Below are positions 18,035-26,352 of a DNA stretch of 64,000 bases, one piece after another (within the stretch, counting starts at the first letter, position 1; the number at the start of each line of letters is the position of its first letter). Made by a program: the position numbers and the translations under genes. This DNA is from SIG307 sp964609025 (GTDB lineage Bacteria > Bacillota > Clostridia > Lachnospirales > Lachnospiraceae), in NCBI GenBank assembly GCA_964609025.1, contig CAZSQM010000011.1:23915-87914 (forward strand). Reading direction: 5' to 3'. Below the pieces are notes generated by a model. That model worked only from the letters and a program-made list of their open reading frames with translations. It was not told where the DNA came from and did no database searches.

Positions 18035-18688
18035 ATGAAATACCGCTATATTTTATTTGATTTGGACGGCACGGTAACAAACCCGAAGGAGGGGATTACC
18101 AAAAGCTTTGCATATGCGCTGGAACACTTCGGGATAAAGACCGAAAACAGGGACGAGCTGTGCCGGGTCATCGGCCCGCCGCTCATACAGTCGTTTCAGG
18201 AGTTTTACGGCTTCACAAAGGAGCAGGCGCTTCTTGGGGCGGCAAAGTACAGGGAGCGTTATGAAACGCTCGGCTGGGCGGAAAATGAGGTTTATGAGGG
18301 GATAGAGGAGGCACTTGCCGTCCTTTCGTCCAAAGGTGCGAAGCTAATCCTTGCCACTTCGAAGCCGGAGCGTTTTGCGGTGCGGATTATGGAGCACTTT
18401 GGTCTGGCACGGTATTTTACCGCGCTTTGCGGAGCGGATGATTATGCGAAAGACCGCAGTACAAAGGAGGAGGTAGTCCGGTATGCGTTAGAGCAGAACG
18501 GAATTACGGATAAAGAAGAGGTTATTATGGTAGGCGACCGAAAGTATGATGTCATCGGTGCGGCCGCATTAGGGATAAAAACGATTGGCGTATTGTATGG
18601 GTTTGGGGATAAAAAGGAGTTATTGGAAGCAGGTGCCGTACATCTTGTGGAAAGTCCGCGGGAACTGGCGGAGTATCTTACTTTATAG
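18035..18688 (+). CDS. HAD-superfamily hydrolase, phosphoglycolate-phosphatase-like
   Basis: A 217-residue subfamily IA HAD phosphatase. Motif I is FDLDGTVTNP (nucleophile D in DLD), motif II is the LATSKPE segment, motif III includes the lysine of the KDRSTKEEVV region, and motif IV is GDRKYDVIGA. The cap domain lies between residues about 18 and 80. Close relatives include phosphoglycolate phosphatase Gph and pyrophosphatase PpaX; the exact substrate cannot be assigned. It lies 25 bases downstream of the PEGA gene and 66 bases before hflK. Confidence 0.87.
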   Translation: MKYRYILFDLDGTVTNPKEGITKSFAYALEHFGIKTENRDELCRVIGPPLIQSFQEFYGFTKEQALLGAAKYRERYETLGWAENEVYEGIEEALAVLSSKGAKLILATSKPERFAVRIMEHFGLARYFTALCGADDYAKDRSTKEEVVRYALEQNGITDKEEVIMVGDRKYDVIGAAALGIKTIGVLYGFGDKKELLEAGAVHLVESPRELAEYLTL

Positions 18689-18753
18689 GGAACGTGCATT
18701 TCTGTGATTCGCCGGAAACTTCCGGGGAAGCCAAAGACAAAAAGGAGGAAATT

Positions 18754-19695
18754 ATGGACAAGACGACAAAAACAGTTCTAAAAGGAATCGGTGCGGCAGT
18801 CGCGGTGATTGCGGTACTGATTTTGTTCTTTAATTCGTTTTACACGATTAAGGAACAGGAGCAGGCGGTAGTAACCACATTCGGGGTTCCGAGCACGGTA
18901 AGCGAGCCGGGACTGCATGTGAAGGTTCCGTTTGTGCAGCAGGTAACAAAGGTAAATACCACGATTAAGGGCTTCTCTATCGGATACGATGAAGCAACCA
19001 ACATGTCAAGGGAAGAAGAATCTCTTATGATTACTTCGGACTATAATTTTGTCAATGTAGATTTTTATGTGGAGTATAAGGTATCCGACCCGGTAAAGGC
19101 GCTGTATGCGTCGGGGGAACCGGTAAAAATTTTAAAGAATATGGCGCAGGCCTGTATTCGTTCGGTTGTGGGAAACAACACGGTTGACAGTGTAATTACG
19201 ACCGGCAAGAGCGAAATTCAGGCCGAGGTAAAGGAGCGGATTATCGCGGAGCTGGTGGCACAGGATATCGGTATTCAGCTCGTAAATATTACGATTCAGG
19301 ACGCAGAGCCTCCGACAACCGAGGTAATGGAGGCGTTTAAGGCGGTAGAAACCGCAAAGCAGGGGAAGGAAACCGCAATCAACAACGCGAATAAATACCG
19401 CAATGAAAAGCTTCCGAATGCCGAGGCGCAGATTGATAGAATTCTAAAAGAAGCGGAAGCGAAGAAGGCGGCGCGGATTAACGAGGCGGAAGGTCAGGCA
19501 GCACGTTTCAACGCGCTGTACGAGGAGTATATTAAGTATCCGCTGATTACAAAGCAGCGGATGTATTACGAAACAATGGAAAAACTGCTCCCGGATTTGA
19601 AACTGATTATTGACGGAAGCAACGGCTCCGTGGAAAAGCTTCTGCCGTTAGAGCCGCTTACGGGGAACCGGAGCACAACAACGGTAACGGAATAG
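18754..19695 (+). CDS. hflK: HflK-like SPFH/prohibitin-family membrane protein
   Basis: A 313-residue protein with one N-terminal membrane helix (about residues 7-27), an SPFH/Band 7 domain (about 28-200; EQAVVTTFGVPSTVSEPGLHVKVPF) and an alpha-helical region rich in Ala, Glu and Lys (about 210-270). HflK and HflC form a large membrane cage that surrounds and modulates the FtsH protease; ftsH is also in this window, at 46437. The ATG at 18754 follows AAAGGAGGAAATT and is preferred over the in-frame GTG 60 bases upstream. hflC follows after 14 bases. Which of the two is called K or C rests on order and rough similarity. Confidence 0.85.
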   Translation: MDKTTKTVLKGIGAAVAVIAVLILFFNSFYTIKEQEQAVVTTFGVPSTVSEPGLHVKVPFVQQVTKVNTTIKGFSIGYDEATNMSREEESLMITSDYNFVNVDFYVEYKVSDPVKALYASGEPVKILKNMAQACIRSVVGNNTVDSVITTGKSEIQAEVKERIIAELVAQDIGIQLVNITIQDAEPPTTEVMEAFKAVETAKQGKETAINNANKYRNEKLPNAEAQIDRILKEAEAKKAARINEAEGQAARFNALYEEYIKYPLITKQRMYYETMEKLLPDLKLIIDGSNGSVEKLLPLEPLTGNRSTTTVTE

Positions 19696-19709
19696 TCGAA
19701 AGGAGAAAA

Positions 19710-20615
19710 ATGATGGCGGAAAATTTAGAGAGATTCCCGAAAAAGTCGAAGACGGGAAAATGGATTGTTCTCGGAGTGGTAGTATTTGTTCTGTTTCTTC
19801 TTTCTCAGACCTGCTTCGTTGTAACGGAGCAGAACGAGTATAAATTGATAAAGCAGTTCGGTAAGGTGGAACGGGTGATTTCCGAACCGGGAATCAGTTT
19901 TAAGATCCCGTTTATCCAGACGGTTGACACTTTGCCGAAAGAAATATTAGTATATGACCTGCAGCCGTCCGATGTTATTACGATGGATAAAAAGACGATG
20001 GTATGCGACAGCTTCGTGCTTTGGAGAATTTCGGACCCGCAGCTGTTTGTTCAGACCTTAAACTCCAAATCGTATGCGGAAGACCGTATCAATACGACGG
20101 TATACAATGCAATGAAAAACGTGATTTCCAGTATGCAGCAGACGGAGGTAATCAGCGGCAGGGACGGCGCTTTGAGTAAGAATATCCGCACCAATATCGG
20201 CAGTTCCATGGAGCAGTACGGAATCGATTTGATTACGGTGGAAACAAAGCGTCTTGATTTGCCGAGCGACAATAAGAGCGCGGTATACGAGAGAATGATT
20301 TCCGAACGGAATAATATTGCGGCGCAGTACACCGCAGAGGGCGAAGCGGAGGCGACCAAAATCCATACGCAGACGGATAATGAAATTACCGTCAGTCTTT
20401 CCGAAGCAGAGTCCGAGGCAGAACGGATTACTGCGGAGGGGGAAGCAGAGTACATGAGAATTCTTTCCGGTGTATATGCGGATGAATCCCGGAGTGATTT
20501 TTATACCTTTGTGCGTTCCCTGGACGCAGCAAAGCAGTCACTGACCGGAGCAAACAAGACTGTGATTCTTTCGGAGGATTCTCCGATGGCACAGATTTTT
20601 AATTCCATAGAATAA
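19710..20615 (+). CDS. hflC: HflC-like SPFH/prohibitin-family membrane protein
   Basis: A 301-residue partner of the upstream protein. It has one membrane helix (about residues 19-37), an SPFH domain beginning VVTEQNEYKLIKQFGKVERV and a helical C-terminal segment with repeated AEGEAE motifs (about 205-250), which form the cage wall in the known HflKC structure. It is predicted to sit on the outer face of the membrane with FtsH inside the ring. Start: ATG 19710, or the adjacent ATG 19713, after AAAGGAG. Next come the ECF sigma genes with an 86-base gap, so a separate transcript is likely there. Confidence 0.87.
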   Translation: MMAENLERFPKKSKTGKWIVLGVVVFVLFLLSQTCFVVTEQNEYKLIKQFGKVERVISEPGISFKIPFIQTVDTLPKEILVYDLQPSDVITMDKKTMVCDSFVLWRISDPQLFVQTLNSKSYAEDRINTTVYNAMKNVISSMQQTEVISGRDGALSKNIRTNIGSSMEQYGIDLITVETKRLDLPSDNKSAVYERMISERNNIAAQYTAEGEAEATKIHTQTDNEITVSLSEAESEAERITAEGEAEYMRILSGVYADESRSDFYTFVRSLDAAKQSLTGANKTVILSEDSPMAQIFNSIE

Positions 20616-20701
20616 AGGCGTAATGCGTTCCGGGCAGGTTGTTTTCCCACGCTGTAACGTCTGATGGCAGGTGGGAGGACAAATTACGACGGAGGAATGA
20701 A

Positions 20702-21295
20702 ATGATTTCAGTATGCCTTTCGATACTGAATGGGGAAGATGAGAAAAATAAATTTGAGCGACTGTTTCATACCTATTATCAAAGCATGCTGAAAGCGGCA
20801 TGGCTTGTCACAGGCTCCCTTGCGGAAGCAGAGGAGGTTGTGCAGGAGGTGTTTTTCAAAGTAACCGAGATAATAGATAAGTTCCCGGAAACCGCCTGTA
20901 AAAAGGAGCGTTCTCTTTTAATCGTTATGACGAGAAATAAAGCAATCGACGTAATCCGAAAGAAGGGAAGGTATCCGGAAACGGCGTTGGAGGAAGAGGA
21001 ACTGACAGAGGCTCCCGATAATTTGGAAGCCGGTTACATCCAGAGGGAAGGAGCAGAGCTGATTCTTTCCCTTCTGGAAGAATTACCGGAGAATTACCGT
21101 TCCGTTCTGGTTCTGCACATTGCGGACGGATGGACGGTGGCGGAAATCGCGGAGTTTTTGGAACTAAGCGTTCATACGGTTGAAGTACGTTTAAATCGTG
21201 GAAAAAAATATCTGCAAAAGCTGATCAGAGAAAGAATGGAAGACCGTCTTCCAAGCGATTACAAGAATAAGGGAAAGGGACAAAAATATGAGTAA
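20702..21295 (+). CDS. ECF-type sigma-70 factor
   Basis: A 197-residue alternative sigma factor with only regions 2 and 4. Region 2 (about residues 18-85) includes the core-binding segment GSLAEAEEVVQEVFFKV and the DNA-melting part RNKAIDVIRKK. Region 4 (about 125-180) contains the helix-turn-helix VAEIAEFLELSVHTVEVRLNRGKK. It redirects RNA polymerase to stress promoters. The ATG at 20702 follows GGAGG; the in-frame TTG further upstream has no site. The stop overlaps the anti-sigma-like gene by 8 bases, so the pair is translationally coupled. Confidence 0.92.
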   Translation: MISVCLSILNGEDEKNKFERLFHTYYQSMLKAAWLVTGSLAEAEEVVQEVFFKVTEIIDKFPETACKKERSLLIVMTRNKAIDVIRKKGRYPETALEEEELTEAPDNLEAGYIQREGAELILSLLEELPENYRSVLVLHIADGWTVAEIAEFLELSVHTVEVRLNRGKKYLQKLIRERMEDRLPSDYKNKGKGQKYE

Positions 21296-22076
21296 ACAAT
21301 GGGAAAAGGAGTTTGACGTTGCAATGAAAGAGGCGGTCTGTCAGTACCGTGACAGGCTGTTGGCAGAGGCGGAACCGGAGGCGGGGGAACACTTCCCCGT
21401 TTCGGAGGAGTTTTACCGGAAAATCGAAGCGTTAAGCGGCGTCAGCGTTGCGATGGAGCAACGGAGAAAACGTTATGGGAAAAAGGGAGCGGTTTGGAGA
21501 AGCATAGCCAAGGCGGCAGTTGCGGCGGCAATCATAGTACTTCTCATCCTGGGGGCCGGTGTATTCGGAAGCGGCGGAGTGTCAAAACCGGTCAATGCTT
21601 CTTTCGGGGAATTTGTGATAGAGTGGTTTCCCGACCATGTCAGAGTTTATTTCAATCCGCTGAGCGAGGAAGAACTTGCGAAGATAGAATTGAAAGAGCC
21701 GGAAGACTTTGTGCTTGGGAATCTGCCGGAAGGGTTTGCCCTGTGGGATGAGCTGCAGCACCCGGGATTTGCGCAGTATGTGTATAAGGATGAGCAGGGA
21801 AGTACCTTGATCTTTCAGGTGAACTGGCGTATCAGCTCGGCATCGGGCAAGGCGACAGCGGGTATTGTCAGTACGGATAATGAGCAAACGGAGATTCGTA
21901 TGCTGTGCGAGGACGGCATGGAAATGATTTGTCTGTCAGACCGAGGCGGGGAAAAGCCGGACACACTGATATGGACGAAGAACGGCTGTGAGTTTTCTTT
22001 GGAGCTTTCTACCGACCGGGATATTGATATTTTTGAAATTTACCGTTCCATTACGGTGAAAAACGAAGAAAAATAA
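21288..22076 (+). CDS. Anti-sigma-factor-like membrane protein (DUF4367-like)
   Basis: A 262-residue protein encoded in overlap with the ECF sigma gene. The N-terminal 65 residues are cytoplasmic and would hold the sigma factor. A single membrane helix covers about 68-90 (AAVAAAIIVLLILGAG), and the extracytoplasmic C-terminal domain resembles DUF4367, with the patterns FVLGNLPEGF and DTLIWTKNGCEFSL. By context it probably keeps the sigma factor inactive until an envelope signal arrives. No classical zinc-binding HxxxCxxC motif is seen at the N-terminus. Confidence 0.75.
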   Translation: MSKQWEKEFDVAMKEAVCQYRDRLLAEAEPEAGEHFPVSEEFYRKIEALSGVSVAMEQRRKRYGKKGAVWRSIAKAAVAAAIIVLLILGAGVFGSGGVSKPVNASFGEFVIEWFPDHVRVYFNPLSEEELAKIELKEPEDFVLGNLPEGFALWDELQHPGFAQYVYKDEQGSTLIFQVNWRISSASGKATAGIVSTDNEQTEIRMLCEDGMEMICLSDRGGEKPDTLIWTKNGCEFSLELSTDRDIDIFEIYRSITVKNEEK

Positions 22077-22098
22077 AAGAAAATAAAATTTTTTTCGA

Positions 22099-22140
22099 AA
22101 AGGTGAGAGGAATCGCCCCTAAATTTCGTTCTATTATTAG
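22099..22140 (+). promoter_or_regulatory. Possible ECF-sigma promoter of the secreted-protein gene
   Basis: A GAGAGGAAT element followed, after a GCCCC-containing spacer, by TTTCGTTCTATTA resembles ECF promoters (G-rich -35, CGTC-like -10). It lies 53 bases before the ATG at 22193. I infer that the adjacent sigma factor reads it. Confidence 0.35.
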
Positions 22141-22192
22141 GACGGTATTTTTCTGTGCGGTGCAGGGACGGGCAGAACGCCGTTACTATATA

Positions 22193-22636
22193 ATGAAAGC
22201 GGGCGATAGTTTGAAGAAACTGTTGAAAAAAGCAATGCTCCTTCTGACGGTGTTTGCGGTAGTTACGGTTGGGAGCGGTACCTATGCTTCGGCGGCGGTG
22301 CCGGAACCCGTGTCACCGCAGTACGACAATCGGGCGTCGTTGTCGGCACGGTTAACGATTTATGAAGATACGGCGTATTGCAGTGCAACGGTCAGCTCCT
22401 CGGAGGAGGTTACTTCTGTCAGAGTGGAGATGACGTATGAGAAGAACACTTATGCCGGAGAGTTCTACATGCGGGTGAACTTCATACCGGGAACGAGCAC
22501 GGAGGTTCCGTATACCAAGAGCGAGACCATATTCGCGGATCCGGGGTATGTTTATACCCTGTATGTGACCGCTACGATTTATTTCGCGGACGGAACGAGT
22601 ACATCGATAACCGAATCCAGAACCGTAAATTATTAG
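22193..22636 (+). CDS. Small secreted protein of unknown function
   Basis: A 147-residue protein from the ATG at 22193. A signal peptide is evident: basic KKLLKKAM, hydrophobic LLLTVFAVVTVGSG and an Ala-rich cleavage site (YASAA) near residue 34. The mature part of about 113 residues is rich in Thr, Ser, Tyr and alternating polar/apolar strands, so it is probably a small beta sandwich; two or fewer cysteines remain. I do not recognise the family. The open frame extends to a GTG at 22103, but no ribosome site is evident for either start, and a candidate ECF promoter lies between them. Its place after an ECF sigma/anti-sigma pair suggests it is a target of that pair. Confidence 0.6.
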   Translation: MKAGDSLKKLLKKAMLLLTVFAVVTVGSGTYASAAVPEPVSPQYDNRASLSARLTIYEDTAYCSATVSSSEEVTSVRVEMTYEKNTYAGEFYMRVNFIPGTSTEVPYTKSETIFADPGYVYTLYVTATIYFADGTSTSITESRTVNY

Positions 22637-22689
22637 ATAGGTGCAGGACAACAGAAAGTTTTTATAGAGTGAACGGAAAAAAGTAAAAC

Positions 22690-22743
22690 AAGCGGAGGCA
22701 GAAGCCATTTTCCCTGGATGGCGGTCTGCCTCTTGCGCTTTTT
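22690..22743 (+). terminator. Terminator after the secreted-protein gene
   Basis: AAGCG-GAGGCAGA-AGCCAT pairs with ATGGCG-GTCTGCCTC-CGCTT with small bulges and is followed by five T. Confidence 0.78.
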
Positions 22744-22803
22744 AGAGAAAAGAAGTAAAATAGAAAGAAAAAATTCTGGGACAGAGGAAAGGCGGAGCAA
22801 AAG

Positions 22804-23499
22804 ATGCATATTACATTGACCGGAAACTTAGGGAGCGGAAAATCAACACTGGGGAAGCTTTTGGAAGAAAAGTACGGTTATGAGATTTTTTCTACCGGCA
22901 AGGTGATACGTCAGATTGCCGAGGAACACGGCGTCAGTGTTTTAGAGATGAATAAATTGATGGAGAAGGACCATAAATATGACCATATGATTGACGATAC
23001 GACGGCCCGGATTTCCAGAGAGCAGAAGGACAAGAAGCTTTTGTTTGATTCCCGCCTTGCGTGGAACTTCGTGGAGGATTCGTTTAAAGTGTTTTTGTCG
23101 GTCAGCCTTTCCGTGGCGGCGGCACGCGTTATGGCGGATGCGAGCCGGGGCGCGGTAGAAACCTACGCTTCGCTGGAGGAATGCAAGGCAAGCTTAAAAG
23201 ACCGTGCGGCAACGGAAGACCGCCGCTATAAAGAACTCTACGGAATCGAATATTTCAATTATGCGAATTATAATCTTGTACTGGATTCCAGCGACTGTTC
23301 TACGGAAATTCTGGCGGAAATCCTTGTAACAGAAGCGGCTGCCTATGAAGAAAAAAAGGCAAAAGGGGAAAGAGTCGGTACGAAACTGATTCTGGATAAG
23401 AATCGCCCGGAGGAGGATTTCGCAAAGGAGCGTGCGGAAGGCAGGGTGAGTATGCAGACCGTTTGCGGCATGGAGTTTCTGGTAGTTGAGCTTGTTTAA
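22804..23499 (+). CDS. Cytidylate-kinase-like P-loop protein
   Basis: A 231-residue P-loop kinase with Walker A GNLGSGKST at residues 7-15. The following FSTGKVIRQIAEEHG and the lid-like RDRAATEDRRY-type region (LKDRAATEDRRYKELYG) resemble the short CMP-kinase-like family found in Clostridia, rather than the housekeeping Cmk. It may phosphorylate a nucleoside monophosphate; the true substrate is not known for this group. The start follows GGAAAGGCGG. It stands alone between a terminator and the transporter gene. Confidence 0.72.
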   Translation: MHITLTGNLGSGKSTLGKLLEEKYGYEIFSTGKVIRQIAEEHGVSVLEMNKLMEKDHKYDHMIDDTTARISREQKDKKLLFDSRLAWNFVEDSFKVFLSVSLSVAAARVMADASRGAVETYASLEECKASLKDRAATEDRRYKELYGIEYFNYANYNLVLDSSDCSTEILAEILVTEAAAYEEKKAKGERVGTKLILDKNRPEEDFAKERAEGRVSMQTVCGMEFLVVELV

Positions 23500-23604
23500 T
23501 GCAAAGAAGAAACTGGAACGGTTGTCAATAATGTAGTATCATACCCAAAAACGCGACAGGACATACTGACAGTAAAGAAATCGGTAGGACAGGAGCGTGG
23601 CGGT

Positions 23605-24636
23605 ATGGGAAAAAAGTCAATATTTTTAGAGGAACGGTATGTACGTTTATATAAAATAATCGGGGTGACGGCGGGCGTTTACCTTGGGTTTCGCTATGCC
23701 CTGCCGCTGTTTATGCCGTTTGTTGCGGCGTATCTTTTGGCGGGCGCGGTACGCCCCGCTGTTTTGTTCCTGCGAAGAAGGCTGCGTATTCCGGTGAGCG
23801 TCGGAGGAGCGGTAATGTTATTCTTGTTGCTCGGTGCGCTTGGGGCGGGTGTGTTTTTCCTCGGGAGGCTGCTGGTGCAGCAGATTATTTTGTTTGTCGA
23901 AAATTATGCGGGGTACCGTGCGTCCGTTCTTTCTGCGGCAGAGAGACTTTGCCGGTGCGCGGACGGCTGGTTTTCTCTGGAGCAGGGAACGACAGGGGAA
24001 TTGCTGCATACGGGTCTTGCCCATGTCGGCAAAACCGTCGGCAAAGAACTGCTGCCGGAGATGTCAAAGCAGTCCATCGCGGTGGTACGCACCGTGATAT
24101 GCGGCGCCGCCGGCTGTGTGATTGCGTTTGTCGCGGCACTTTTGCTGCTTAGCGACAGAGAGCGCTATGCAAAAAGTTATCAAAACAGTGCGTTTTATCA
24201 GGAGGTAAGGCAGATACTCGGAAGGCTTTCCGCCGCCGGAGTCGCTTACCTGAAAACACAGTGTATTTTAATTTTTCTGGTGGCATTGATTTGTACGGCA
24301 GGCTTTCTCTTTGTCAAGAGCGAATATGCTCTTTTACTCGGCGTCGGTGTGGCGGTACTGGACGCTTTCCCGGTGCTTGGTTCCGGGCTGGTGCTGCTTC
24401 CGTGGGCGCTTGTGTGCCTTTTAAAAGGGCACTATATACAGACGGCAGTGCTTGTTCTGATGTATCTTTGCTGCCTGTTTGTGCGGGAGGGACTGGAGCC
24501 GAAGCTGTTGGGCAGCCGGATTGGAATTCCGCCGCTGTATACGCTGATGGCGGTTTATGTCGGAGTGGAGCTGTTTGGAATTTCCGGGGTTGTGCTTGGT
24601 CCGTTCGGACTGGTCATTATCCGTTCGGTAATATAG
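23605..24636 (+). CDS. AI-2E-family transporter, YtvI-like membrane protein
   Basis: A 343-residue integral membrane protein with seven to eight predicted helices. The long hydrophobic N-terminal pair is about residues 14-52, with others at about 55-90, 145-175, 205-235 and 240-330. The C-terminal part GIPPLYTLMAVYVGVELFGISGVVLGPFG matches the conserved end of the AI-2E/PerM/YtvI family. Family members include quorum-signal exporters, sodium/proton antiporters and the sporulation protein YtvI, so no substrate can be assigned. The gene ends 24 bases before the CDF transporter. Confidence 0.82.
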   Translation: MGKKSIFLEERYVRLYKIIGVTAGVYLGFRYALPLFMPFVAAYLLAGAVRPAVLFLRRRLRIPVSVGGAVMLFLLLGALGAGVFFLGRLLVQQIILFVENYAGYRASVLSAAERLCRCADGWFSLEQGTTGELLHTGLAHVGKTVGKELLPEMSKQSIAVVRTVICGAAGCVIAFVAALLLLSDRERYAKSYQNSAFYQEVRQILGRLSAAGVAYLKTQCILIFLVALICTAGFLFVKSEYALLLGVGVAVLDAFPVLGSGLVLLPWALVCLLKGHYIQTAVLVLMYLCCLFVREGLEPKLLGSRIGIPPLYTLMAVYVGVELFGISGVVLGPFGLVIIRSVI

Positions 24637-24660
24637 AAAAGTGTTTCGGAGGAAAACGAT

Positions 24661-25839
24661 ATGACGGGATTTCTTGTAAAACAATTTGTAAAAAACTATG
24701 AGGAGGTACAGAAGCCGGAGGTGCGCGCCGCTTACGGAAAGCTCTCCGGACTGGTGGGGATTTTCTGTAATGTAATCTTGTTCGGCGTGAAATTTTTACT
24801 TGGTACGCTGACTGCTTCCGTGTCGATTACCGCAGATGCGGTCAATAACCTTTCCGATGCGTCATCCGGCATTATCAGTATGCTGGGCTTTAAAATGGCA
24901 AGCCGCCCGGCGGACGAGGAGCATCCTTACGGGCATGCCCGGTATGAGTATCTGGCAGGCCTGACGGTTTCGGTCATGATTCTGGTAATTGGAGTGGAAC
25001 TGTTTAAGAGCAGTTTTTCAAAGGTGCTGCACCCGGAGACGGTGGAGTTTAGCTTTGTATCGGCGGTTGTACTGGTAGCGGCGATTCTTGTAAAGCTCTG
25101 GCTGGCATTTTTTAACCGGAGTCTTGGGACGCGGATTCATTCCCAGACGTTACTGGCGACGGCAGCCGACAGCCGGAACGATGTAATAGCTACAAGCGCA
25201 GTGTTGCTTGCAGCGGTAATTTCCTACATAACGAAGGTGGAGTTAGACGGTTACATGGGAATTCTGGTGGCACTGTTTATTCTTTACAGCGGCGTAGGGC
25301 TGATTCGTGAAACGCTGGACCCGCTGCTCGGAAAAGCTCCGGATGCCGGGATGGTAGAGGAAATCCAGCAAAAAATCATGAGTTATCCGGGGGTACTCGG
25401 AACTCACGATTTAATGGTACATGATTACGGCCCGGGACGGCAGTTTGCAAGTGTTCATGTGGAGGTTGCGGCAGAGGAGGATGTATTAAAAAGCCATGAT
25501 GTTGTGGATAATATCGAGCGCGATTTGTACGCGGAGCTGAATCTTCATCTGGTGGTACATATGGATCCGATTGTCACGAAGGACGCAGCGGTAGGGGATT
25601 TGCGGAACTGGCTTTCATCGGAAATAAAGAAAGTAAATCCGGAACTGACCGTACATGACCTCCGCCTTGTGCCGGGAACCACCCATACCAATCTTATTTT
25701 TGACTGCCTCATACCGCGGGGACTGGAACAGAGCGACGCAGAGATAAAGGCAGCCATTGCGGAGCTGGTAAAGCAGACCTATCCGAATTATTATTGCGTC
25801 ATTACGGTGGATCATAGTTATACGACAGTGGCAAGATAG
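24661..25839 (+). CDS. Cation diffusion facilitator (CDF) family transporter
   Basis: A 392-residue divalent-metal exporter. Six membrane helices cover about residues 25-215. The metal site residues appear as ADAVNNLSDASS in helix 2 and ATAADSRNDVIATSA in helix 5, with DxxxD-type spacing. HPYGHARYEY is the conserved loop after helix 2. A cytoplasmic ferredoxin-like domain (about 220-300) is followed by an extra C-terminal segment of about 90 residues, as in the longer clostridial CDFs. DD-DD sites favour manganese or a broad substrate range, but this is inference. It uses the proton gradient. Confidence 0.9.
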   Translation: MTGFLVKQFVKNYEEVQKPEVRAAYGKLSGLVGIFCNVILFGVKFLLGTLTASVSITADAVNNLSDASSGIISMLGFKMASRPADEEHPYGHARYEYLAGLTVSVMILVIGVELFKSSFSKVLHPETVEFSFVSAVVLVAAILVKLWLAFFNRSLGTRIHSQTLLATAADSRNDVIATSAVLLAAVISYITKVELDGYMGILVALFILYSGVGLIRETLDPLLGKAPDAGMVEEIQQKIMSYPGVLGTHDLMVHDYGPGRQFASVHVEVAAEEDVLKSHDVVDNIERDLYAELNLHLVVHMDPIVTKDAAVGDLRNWLSSEIKKVNPELTVHDLRLVPGTTHTNLIFDCLIPRGLEQSDAEIKAAIAELVKQTYPNYYCVITVDHSYTTVAR

Positions 25840-25855
25840 AACTATGAAAGAAAGG

Positions 25856-25884
25856 TTGACAAATCCTTCTGTTTCGGTTATGAT
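25856..25884 (+). promoter_or_regulatory. SigA promoter of the proS T-box leader
   Basis: A perfect TTGACA and TATGAT are spaced by 17 bases. Transcription would start near 25891, giving a leader of about 460 bases before proS. Confidence 0.82.
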
Positions 25885-25890
25885 ACACAT

Positions 25891-26173
25891 AGATTTCCGG
25901 TTCTGCCGGAGAAACATGACGAAGAAGAGGAATAGTACATCAGAGCAGTCTGTACAGAGAAGGAGGATGCGGTCACGCCGTATGCTGAAAGCCTCCGGGA
26001 TGAGCGGATGGAACCGGCCTCGGAGTCCCGCGCGAGGAGCGCGGCGCAGCCCTGCGATATCGGGGGAACGCGGTGAACGCCGCGTGAGAGAGCCGGTATG
26101 ACCGGCTAAGGAGGGTGGTACCGCCGAAGATTCGGTCCCTCCTACGGGGTTCCCGTAGGAGGGACCTTTTTTT
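25891..26173 (+). ncRNA. T-box riboswitch leader of proS (proline)
   Basis: The leader shows the T-box sequence AGGGTGGTACCGCC at 26112-26125, followed by a terminator whose 5' strand (GGTCCCTCC) can pair instead with the T-box. Uncharged tRNA should stabilise the antiterminator and let transcription reach proS. A likely specifier is CCG (Pro) at 26014-26016, in the GGAA-CCG-GCCTCGGAG context typical for specifier loops. The downstream gene is proS, which agrees. The stem I borders are approximate. Confidence 0.9.
26134..26173 (+). terminator. Regulated terminator of the T-box
   Basis: A perfect 14-bp stem (GGTCCCTCCTACGG / CCGTAGGAGGGACC, 26134-26147 / 26153-26166) and a T run to 26173. Confidence 0.93.
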
Positions 26174-26312
26174 CGCGTAGGCAAAGTGAGCATGATTTCG
26201 CAATCGCGGGAACGAGTTCCCAGACGAGGGCGAAATCATGCGAACGCGCCCGCGACGTAGCGAACGGAGTTCGCGAAGTGCGGGCAGGTGCGAAGCACCG
26301 ATGCCTACGCGA
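26173..26312. repeat. Cloverleaf-like palindromic element in the proS leader
   Basis: An 11-bp perfect terminal stem (TCGCGTAGGCA 26173-26183 / TGCCTACGCGA 26302-26312) encloses three arms. Arm 1 is a 12-bp perfect stem (26190-26201 / 26230-26241) with an inner GGGAA/TTCCC hairpin. Arm 2 is GCCCGC/GCGGGC with an inner GCGAAC/GTTCGC hairpin (26248-26285). Arm 3 is GGTGC-GAA-GCACC (26287-26299). It begins at the last T of the T-box terminator. It is not a tRNA and holds no credible gene. Confidence 0.85.
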
Positions 26313-26352
26313 GAAGTAAAGAGAAGGCGAAATAGAAAAAGGAGGAAAGAAA

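Noticed and set aside
26173..26312. tRNA or tmRNA-like gene in the proS leader
   Set aside because: The four-armed fold looks tRNA-like, but arm lengths are wrong, no GTTCRANYC T-arm or CCA end is present, and the outer stem has 11 bp.
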